Shown: piece by piece, positions 58,386 through 64,000 of the stretch
Layout of the letters: every line of letters starts with the position of its first letter
Position numbering within the stretch: position 1 is the stretch's first letter
Program-made: the position numbers and the translations under genes
Assembly (NCBI RefSeq): GCF_001310895.1
Contig: NZ_BAZS01000002.1
Coordinates: 1-64,000, forward strand
Direction of reading: 5' to 3'
Length of the DNA: 64,000 nt
DNA from: Virgibacillus halodenitrificans JCM 12304
GTDB lineage: Bacteria > Bacillota > Bacilli > Bacillales > Amphibacillaceae
Notes under the pieces: model-generated
The model's database searches: none
What the model was told of the DNA's origin: nothing
Seen by the model: the letters and a program-made list of their open reading frames with translations, nothing else

Positions 58386-58956
58386 GTGCGCCTGCAAGGT
58401 GCGTAATTTTAGTGCTTCGTTAAGAAGTTAGAACTCCTTACAACGTTCTATGGTCAGCATCTTACCTTGAGGAGAAATCCAATATAGGGAACAGAGCATG
58501 ATGTGAAAAGGAGAAAAGACGATAAAGCTATCTAATGTCGAGTCAGTTCTTCAGACCAAGTGATGTATGGTAAAAGCTATACTGCTTGAATCCTAGACGA
58601 ATGAGCGATGGGTGCGCCATTGTCTACGATAGCTAACAGGCAATGAGGACAAAATGGGAGACATATCGCCACTGTGTCTGTTGGGTATCGCCTGAGCCCT
58701 GTCCATAGTAAGGTTTGTCCTTCAATCCTCAACTAGAGGAAACCGTCGAAAGGGATACCTAACCATCACGTATCTAAAATTATGTATAATGGAGGGATTA
58801 CCTACGTGCAAGTGCCAAACGGCTATTAGGCAAAGGTCTATGAAAATTGCATATGGTAACGGAGTCTTCGTAGTACTCAACGTTTGCCTGTAATGGGTTT
58901 AGCATGGGAAAGGAAGACAGGTTGATGTTAACGTTAACTAGAAAGGAGTCATGAAT

Positions 58957-60432
58957 ATGGCCACTAATCCATTTCGACAGTTAGACGTTATAAGGAATGC
59001 TTCTCAAAAGGGAAATACCGTCACGGATTGTTACCGTCTCATGTATAACAAAGAGTTGTGGATTAAAGCATATGCAAAACTATATCCGAATCAAGGAAAC
59101 CTAACTAAGGGAACATCTAATGAAACAATAGATGGCTTCAGTCTACCAAAAATTGAGAACATCATAGAACAATTAAAAGCTGAAACATTCCGCTTCGCAC
59201 CTGTAAGAAGGGTTTATATTCCTAAGTCAAATGGGAAAAAGAGACCGCTAGGAGTTCCAAATTTTAAAGATAAACTAGTACAGGAAGTTATGAGAATGAT
59301 ATTGGAAAATGTTTATGAACCAATATTCTCAGACAACTCTCATGGGTTTAGGAAAGGTAGAAGCTGTCATACAGCACTTTCTCAAATCAAAAACACATGG
59401 AAAGGATTAACTTGGTGTATTGAAGGAGACATTAAAGGTTTCTTCGACCATATTGACCACACTGTACTATTAAAACTTATCTCAAAGAAAATAAATGACC
59501 ATCGTTTCCTTCTTCTTGTTCATAATGTGCTTACCAGTGGTGTAATGGAAAATTGGACATACCAAAAAACATTCAGTGGTACACCACAAGGAGGTATCAT
59601 TTCTCCTATTCTAGCCAATATCTATCTTCATGAGTTTGACCTCTTTATGGAAAAACAAATGAAGGCATTTGATAAAGGTAAAATTAGGGATAGAAATGAG
59701 GAGTACATCAAGATTCGATCAAAAATCAGCACACTATCACGAAAGATTAAAAGACTCGATGAAAGAAACGGGCATAGTCATTGGCAAGGTAGGGAGGAGT
59801 TAGTCTTCAATATTCAGGAGCTTAAAGCCAAACAAGTAAAAGTTCCCTCTATCGACCCAATGGATAAAAATTATCAAAGAATAAAATATGTCCGTTATGC
59901 CGATGATTTTGTGATTGGAATTGCAGGTTCAAAACAGAGTGCAATTAATTTAAAGGAAACGATCAATAATTTTCTAAAAGAGGAACTCCATCTTGACCTT
60001 AGTGAAGAAAAAACGCTCATCACTCATTTGGAAAATCCAATTCCCTTTCTTGGATATCAATTCCACAGATGGAATGAGGTTAAGGTTAAAAGGGTCACAT
60101 ATAAAAATCAAAAACATCCATTAAAAAAGAGAACCTTATCAGGTGCGATAAAGTTAGAAATTCCTGAAAAGATAATCAAAGATTTTGCAATAAATAATGG
60201 ATATGGTAATTTAGATAACTTTAAAATTATACACAGAGCAAAACTGGTAAACAATTCAGAATCGGAAATACTCCATACCTATAACGCTGAATTGCGAGGA
60301 ATAGCAAATTATTACAAGTTAGTTAATAATTATCATCATTTAGATAAGCTATTTTATTTAGCCGAAAGTAGTTTCATTAAAACAATGGCAAATAAACGAA
60401 GAAGTACTTCTATGAAGTTGCAACCAGTATGA
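58957..60432 (+). CDS. ltrA: Group II intron reverse transcriptase/maturase (RT-X part)
   Basis: A 491-residue product. The reverse-transcriptase blocks are clear: FKDKLVQEVMRMILENVYEP, SHGFRKGRSCHTAL, CIEGDIKGFFDHIDH, FSGTPQGGIISPILANIYLH and the catalytic YVRYADDFVIG. The maturase X region ends with NKRRSTSM. It needs the HNH part to be complete, but the frame breaks near 60408: one added T at the TT there joins it to the frame of the next feature. I choose the ATG at 58957 for its spacing from AAAGGAG; the ATG at 58951 is nearer. The enzyme would help splice and mobilise the intron. Confidence 0.9.
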   Translation: MATNPFRQLDVIRNASQKGNTVTDCYRLMYNKELWIKAYAKLYPNQGNLTKGTSNETIDGFSLPKIENIIEQLKAETFRFAPVRRVYIPKSNGKKRPLGVPNFKDKLVQEVMRMILENVYEPIFSDNSHGFRKGRSCHTALSQIKNTWKGLTWCIEGDIKGFFDHIDHTVLLKLISKKINDHRFLLLVHNVLTSGVMENWTYQKTFSGTPQGGIISPILANIYLHEFDLFMEKQMKAFDKGKIRDRNEEYIKIRSKISTLSRKIKRLDERNGHSHWQGREELVFNIQELKAKQVKVPSIDPMDKNYQRIKYVRYADDFVIGIAGSKQSAINLKETINNFLKEELHLDLSEEKTLITHLENPIPFLGYQFHRWNEVKVKRVTYKNQKHPLKKRTLSGAIKLEIPEKIIKDFAINNGYGNLDNFKIIHRAKLVNNSESEILHTYNAELRGIANYYKLVNNYHHLDKLFYLAESSFIKTMANKRRSTSMKLQPV

Positions 60433-60839
60433 GAAAACATAAGCAAGGAGTCCTATGCCTAGTTAGGAAAGATAAGCATGGAAACGATAAACTTCATCAG
60501 TTTGTGAAACTTAAAGATTTGCCTAAACCCAAAGGTGCTATCAAAGCTGATACGCCTGAAACTGATACTTTAGTTAACTCGGCTAAATACTCAGGCAGGA
60601 CTGAGTTTGAACAGCGTTTATTAGCAAACAAATGTGAAGCCTGTGGTACAACAGAAGGTCAGATGGAAGTTCATCATGTCCGTAAATTAAAGGACTTGAA
60701 GAATAAAAAACACTTAACATATTTGGACAAGAAAATGATAGAACGCAATAGGAAAACCATTGTCCTATGTTACAAGTGCCATCATGACCACCATGAGAAG
60801 CAAATTCCGGTTAGTCAACTGGCGAGCCGTATACGCTGA
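60429..60839 (+). CDS. HNH endonuclease part of the intron-encoded protein
   Basis: A 136-codon frame overlapping the RT stop (ATGA). It has the HNH zinc-finger layout: [20 protein letters not shown], then [13 protein letters not shown]. It is most likely the C-terminal half of the intron-encoded protein: without the one-base loss the join would read [11 protein letters not shown]. Its own ATG is only an internal methionine, and no ribosome-binding site precedes it. Its last codons (SRIR, stop) lie in the 5' strand of domain V. Confidence 0.8.
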   Translation: MRKHKQGVLCLVRKDKHGNDKLHQFVKLKDLPKPKGAIKADTPETDTLVNSAKYSGRTEFEQRLLANKCEACGTTEGQMEVHHVRKLKDLKNKKHLTYLDKKMIERNRKTIVLCYKCHHDHHEKQIPVSQLASRIR

Positions 60840-60857
60840 AAGGTGTACGTACGGTTC
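60824..60857 (+). other. Group II intron domain V
   Basis: A 34-base hairpin: GAGCCGTA at the 5' side pairs with TACGGTTC at the 3' side, with a GAAA tetraloop at 60838-60841. The catalytic AGC triad is at 60825-60827. This is the most conserved part of any group II intron, and it is intact. Confidence 0.92.
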
Positions 60858-60918
60858 TGAGGGGGGAGTTGTAAAACCTGCTTTGGAAACAAAGCAAGGC
60901 GTATGGCTCCTACCCTAC

Positions 60919-61059
60919 GACCCAACTCCATCGCAGGAAGACATTCAGGTAACTAGAAGATTGACTGAGTCAGGAAAAATGATTGGCATTGAATTATTAG
61001 ATCACCTTATCATTGGAGATAGAAAATTTGTTTCCTTAAAAGAAAAGGGATATTTATAA
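60919..61059 (+). CDS. radC: RadC, 3' exon
   Basis: This codes for the last 46 residues of RadC, in frame from [20 protein letters not shown] to EKGYL and a TAA stop. It supplies the Ser/Asp half of the JAMM motif (H-x-H-x-x-x-D-P-T-P-S). It has no start signal of its own, and can be made only after splicing. No damage is visible, which suggests selection still acts on the spliced product. Confidence 0.92.
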   Translation, partial: DPTPSQEDIQVTRRLTESGKMIGIELLDHLIIGDRKFVSLKEKGYL

Positions 61060-61152
61060 TAGATAGATTTTCGATATGCTCAAACTTGAGAAATAATTAT
61101 TGAGGAGATATGCCATTTTATAAGGTGCGAAAAAGTCGGAAATTAACCGAAA

Positions 61153-61181
61153 TTACACTAATTGTAATTTAATTAGTGTAA
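61153..61181. repeat. 11-bp perfect inverted repeat after radC
   Basis: TTACACTAATT and AATTAGTGTAA around GTAATTT. No T run follows; it could be an operator or a weak terminator. Confidence 0.5.
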
Positions 61182-61215
61182 GCATTATATCTGATTTACC
61201 AGTAGGCTAAATACC

Positions 61216-61250
61216 AGGCTCTTAATGAATTCTTAAGAGCCTTTAGTTTT
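61216..61250. terminator. Terminator between radC and the minus-strand small gene
   Basis: AGGCTCTTAA pairs with TTAAGAGCCT, followed by TTAGTTTT. It lies between two convergent genes. Confidence 0.75.
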
Positions 61251-61265
61251 ATTCTTTATAAAAAT

Positions 61266-61508
61266 CTATGTTTGGCCATTTGTACATGTCAGGGTAAAAT
61301 CGTTAATGCGATATTTACTAAAATGCTTCATTACATACCCTTTTTTCACTAAACCATAAATATACTTTCTAATATAGCTTTGTGTCAAAATATCATCGCT
61401 TATTTCTTCAATTCTTATAAAGTGATTTTTATTTTTTTCAAGCTGAACGAGAATGCTAATTTCAAAGAGATTTAATTTATCTTTTAATGCCACATTATAA
61501 ATATCCAT
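61266..61508 (-). CDS. Small protein, winged-helix-like
   Basis: An 80-residue protein starting MDIYNVALKDKLNLFEISIL. The pattern of helices, IRIEEISDDILTQSYIRKYI and then YGLVKKGYVMKHFSKYRIND, looks like a small winged-helix domain that reads DNA, with the wing at the end. GGGAGG stands nine bases before the ATG on the minus strand. I do not recognise the family. B. subtilis has no gene here, between radC and mreB, so it is an insertion specific to this lineage. Confidence 0.6.
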   Translation of the reverse strand: MDIYNVALKDKLNLFEISILVQLEKNKNHFIRIEEISDDILTQSYIRKYIYGLVKKGYVMKHFSKYRINDFTLTCTNGQT

Positions 61509-61716
61509 TAAAATGAACCTCCCAATGATATACTTATTTAGTAGTAATTTAGTTTAACAAAGGAATGTAAATAAAGTGTGGTATAAAGATGGAAATTTAG
61601 TTAAATTTGATGAAATATTTATTTTTAAAGCGTGAGAAGTAGAAACAACCTAAAATATGATACCTGTAATACTATCTATTTTATAATTTTTTTCGTATAA
61701 TTATATAGAAACACGC

Positions 61717-61760
61717 ACATAAGCGCCATTTTCATTATATACAAGAAATTGGCGCTTATT
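61717..61760. repeat. Hairpin upstream of mreB
   Basis: ATAAGCGCCA pairs with TGGCGCTTAT, with further AATTTC pairing inside. It stands in the 383-base gap before mreB. No good T run follows on the plus strand. The rest of the gap is very A/T-rich, with no other feature I can support. Confidence 0.5.
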
Positions 61761-61891
61761 CCTATGGATAGTTACATTTTACTTTCTTCTTTTTTATGTG
61801 ATAATATACGTGCATGTTTGCAACACATAAAATGAATCGATATAGTTAAGCTAAATAATATACAGTGTTTGTTTTGGAGAGGAAGATATTT

Positions 61892-62932
61892 TTGGGAATT
61901 TTTAATTTTTCACAGGATTTAGGAATTGATTTAGGTACTGCTAACACGCTGGTTTTCGTCAAAGGAAAAGGTGTGGTAGTTTCTGAGCCTTCCGTGGTAG
62001 CTAAAAATAATCAAACGGGTGATATCGAAGCAGTTGGAAGTTCTGCTCGTAATATGATTGGTAGAACACCCGGTAACATCACAGTCGTAAGACCAATGAG
62101 AGACGGGGTTATTGCTGATTATGATACAACTGCTGCGATGATGAAATATTATATTAAAAAAGCAATGAAAAACCGTTCTATGTTTGCAAAAAAACCAAAT
62201 GTAATGGTATGTGTGCCTTCTGGAATTACGATGGTAGAAGAACGAGCTGTAATTGATGCAACGAAACAAGCTGGTGCTAAAGAAGCGTTTCCTATTTCTG
62301 AACCCTTTGCAGCTGCTATTGGAGCGGGTTTACCAGTATGGGAGCCTACTGGAAGTATGATTGTAGACATTGGCGGAGGTACGACAGAGGTTGCGGTTAT
62401 TTCACTGGGGGGTGTTGTAACTAGTAAATCTATTCGTACAGCTGGTGATGACATGGACGAAGCAATTATGAATTATATACGTAAAAATTACAATTTAATG
62501 ATTGGAGAAAGATCTGCAGAATCGGTGAAGCTTGATATAGGTGTAGCTGGAGAAGTAAATGAAGATGTCGAAATGGATATTCGTGGACGTGATCTATTAA
62601 CCGGTTTACCTAAAACCATAACAATTACCGCAAGTGAAATAGCAAGTTCATTAAACGATACTGTAGAAGCGATCGTTGAAGCGGTTAAAAATACACTCGA
62701 GGAGACGCCGCCTGAATTAGCCGCCGATATTATGGATCGGGGTATCGTATTATCCGGTGGTGGTTCCTTGTTACAAAACATCGATAAAGTAATTAGTGAT
62801 GAGACAAAAATGCCGGTTTTTGTAACCGAAGATCCACTTGAAAGTGTGGCCCTCGGTACTGGTAAATCTTTGGAATACATTCAACATTTCCGTTCCCATC
62901 CGAATGTATCCGCTCATCCTATAACAAAGTAA
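61892..62932 (+). CDS. mreB: Rod-shape determining protein MreB
   Basis: A 346-residue bacterial actin that guides side-wall synthesis. The ATP-site motifs are phosphate 1 [15 protein letters not shown], phosphate 2 [17 protein letters not shown] and adenosine [14 protein letters not shown] choose the TTG at 61892 (product begins [13 protein letters not shown]), close to the start of B. subtilis MreB; GAGAGG lies upstream. An in-frame GTG at 61865 would add nine residues. It heads mreBCD. Confidence 0.97.
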   Translation: MGIFNFSQDLGIDLGTANTLVFVKGKGVVVSEPSVVAKNNQTGDIEAVGSSARNMIGRTPGNITVVRPMRDGVIADYDTTAAMMKYYIKKAMKNRSMFAKKPNVMVCVPSGITMVEERAVIDATKQAGAKEAFPISEPFAAAIGAGLPVWEPTGSMIVDIGGGTTEVAVISLGGVVTSKSIRTAGDDMDEAIMNYIRKNYNLMIGERSAESVKLDIGVAGEVNEDVEMDIRGRDLLTGLPKTITITASEIASSLNDTVEAIVEAVKNTLEETPPELAADIMDRGIVLSGGGSLLQNIDKVISDETKMPVFVTEDPLESVALGTGKSLEYIQHFRSHPNVSAHPITK

Positions 62933-62944
62933 GCTGGTGTTCAC

Positions 62945-63832
62945 ATGGCATTTTTCCGTAACAAGAAATTATTCATCATCCTGATCGGGGTGATTGTCCT
63001 GGTTGCATTAATAGGTTTCTCTCTGAAAGAAAGAAGCAACCTGACTACTGCAGAGCAATTCGTGAATGATACTGTGGGATGGGCACAGCATATCATTTAT
63101 GCTCCGGTTGAATTTGTTTCAGATATATTTACAAATATTGACGACTTTAGAGATACTTATAAAGAAAATCAAATTCTTAAGGAGAAATTATCCCAGTATA
63201 AAGGGCTTATTTATGAAGTACAGGAAATAAAGGAAGAGAATAAAGAACTAAGAAATTTACTTGATTTGAAAGAGTCAGAGTCCTTACGTGATTATGAGCC
63301 TATTCAGGCAACCGTTATGTCACGATCTCCGGAGAGGTGGATCGAACAGGTAACTATTAATAAAGGAAAACAAGATGGGGTCAAGGCTAATATGGCTGTG
63401 ATTACGGCAGATGGCATGGTAGGAAAGGTCCAGACACCATCTCAATTTACCTCAACAGTTAAATTGTTAACCGGCTTTGATCAATTCAATCGAATTTCTG
63501 CTACGATTTCAAGAGAGAAGGGCGAAGGTAAGAATATCGTTGGAATGATTGAAGGCTTTGATGAAGAAAGCAATTCACTGTTATTTCGTATTATCGAAAA
63601 ATCTGACAAGGATGTGAAAGAGGGAGAGTTAGTGTTTTCCTCAGGTATGGGGGGCGTTTTCCCAGCAGGACTACCGATTGGTACAGTAAAGGAAACAGCC
63701 CCAGATAAGTATGGGTTAACAAAAACGGCTTTAATTGAACCAGCTGCTGATATGTATGAAATTAATCAAGTGATGGTGGTGGACCGTTCCATAGCAACCG
63801 ATGAGAAGACAGAAGATAAGGAGGAGGAATAA
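62945..63832 (+). CDS. mreC: Rod shape-determining protein MreC
   Basis: A 295-residue bitopic membrane protein of the elongasome. One membrane segment lies at about residues 8-26 (LFIILIGVIVLVALIGFSL), a coiled coil at about 70-110 (LKEKLSQYKGLIYEVQEIKE), and two beta-barrel domains follow, with QATVMSRSPERWIEQVTINK and SGMGGVFPAGLPIGTVKE. The tail is acidic. It starts 12 bases after mreB, and its stop overlaps the mreD start. Confidence 0.96.
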   Translation: MAFFRNKKLFIILIGVIVLVALIGFSLKERSNLTTAEQFVNDTVGWAQHIIYAPVEFVSDIFTNIDDFRDTYKENQILKEKLSQYKGLIYEVQEIKEENKELRNLLDLKESESLRDYEPIQATVMSRSPERWIEQVTINKGKQDGVKANMAVITADGMVGKVQTPSQFTSTVKLLTGFDQFNRISATISREKGEGKNIVGMIEGFDEESNSLLFRIIEKSDKDVKEGELVFSSGMGGVFPAGLPIGTVKETAPDKYGLTKTALIEPAADMYEINQVMVVDRSIATDEKTEDKEEE

Positions 63833-64000
63833 TGAAACGTTTATTTTTACCTTTTTTCCTCTTTTTATTTCTGGTCTCGGAGGGGGTTGCGCTGGAACTG
63901 TTACCACCAAGTCTGATTACCGGAAATCTGTTAATTGTTCCACATTGGGTCTTCATGTTTTTAGTCCTCATCGCTATTTTTTACGATAAGGAAGATACAT
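63832..64000 (+). CDS. mreD: Rod shape-determining protein MreD (5' part)
   Basis: The frame starts with ATG overlapping the mreC stop (TAATG), with AAGGAGGAGG upstream, and runs off the window after 56 codons. It begins MKRLFLPFFLFLFLVSEGVA and has at least two hydrophobic segments, as expected of the MreD membrane protein. Place after mreC supports the name. Confidence 0.92.
   Translation, partial: MKRLFLPFFLFLFLVSEGVALELLPPSLITGNLLIVPHWVFMFLVLIAIFYDKEDT

Larger units (their letters stand above)
58386..60918 (+). mobile_element. Group II intron inserted in radC
   Basis: A 2533-base intron. It begins with GTGCG, the group II 5' consensus, exactly after the Gly codon of AHNHPSG, and ends in CTAC (consensus AY) exactly before the Asp codon of DPTPS, so splicing restores an unbroken radC frame. 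It holds a reverse transcriptase/maturase gene with an HNH part, and a clear domain V near its end. A candidate EBS1 (GTTGGGT, 58680-58686) can pair, with G-U pairs, with the seven exon bases before the intron (ATCCGGC). About 565 bases of structured RNA precede the protein gene. Confidence 0.93.

Noticed and set aside
60760-61059. A 99-codon frame covering the end of the intron and the radC 3' exon
   Set aside because: Its first half is intron; only the part from 60919 is RadC, so the ATG at 60760 is not a real start.

Overview
The window is a stretch of core chromosome from a low-GC, endospore-forming member of the Bacillaceae. The gene order follows the Bacillus subtilis pheST to mreBCD segment closely. 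Sporulation genes (gerE, gerM, spoVID, ysxE, spoIIB), T-box leaders and A/T-rich intergenic DNA all fit. The exact genus cannot be set from sequence alone; an Oceanobacillus/Virgibacillus-like relative is an inference.

Layout, left to right. (1) 1-11.2 kb: T-box-controlled pheST, rnhC (minus strand), zapA-cvpA, polX, mutS2, a DUF350 membrane protein and a 27-residue membrane microprotein. (2) 11.3-16.4 kb: fatty-acid beta-oxidation block lcfA, fadR, fadB, etfB, etfA, with a clear promoter and FadR-type operator before fadR. (3) 16.5-25.1 kb: trxA, a frameshifted uvrC, yslB (minus), sdhCAB, a frameshifted ysmA, gerE (minus), ysmB and racE. (4) 26-31.4 kb: gerM, rph, the ITPase gene, ysnB, two tRNA genes (Gly-TCC with a damaged T arm, Arg-TCT), a decayed coding fragment, an unidentified promoter-to-terminator RNA unit and ysoA. 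(5) 31.5-37.7 kb: tig, clpX, lonA, ysxC (protein folding, proteolysis, ribosome assembly). (6) 38.3-40.7 kb: a polar amino-acid ABC transporter that is extra compared with B. subtilis. (7) 40.7-47.8 kb: ysxD-like gene (minus) and hemAXCDBL, the path from glutamyl-tRNA to uroporphyrinogen III. (8) 47.9-53.5 kb: spoVID, ysxE, a small membrane protein (minus) and T-box-controlled valS. (9) 53.5-55.3 kb: two tandem RimK-like ATP-grasp ligases (minus), divergent from folC. (10) 55.4-64 kb: folC, spoIIB, radC split by a group II intron, a small winged-helix-like protein (minus), mreB, mreC and the start of mreD, which runs off the window.

Most of the window is ordinary housekeeping DNA. The strongest unusual signals are: the group II intron that sits inside the JAMM metal-binding motif of radC; the paired ATP-grasp ligases, one with an altered metal site; three copies of a GC-rich interspersed repeat; an orphan structured-RNA candidate upstream of ysoA; and four independent single-base losses, mostly in homopolymers (uvrC, ysmA, the intron reverse transcriptase, tRNA-Gly). 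The last group points either to sequencing undercalls or to real decay, and should be settled before any of these genes is called dead. I did not find a convincing wholly new multi-gene system; the ligase pair is the closest candidate.
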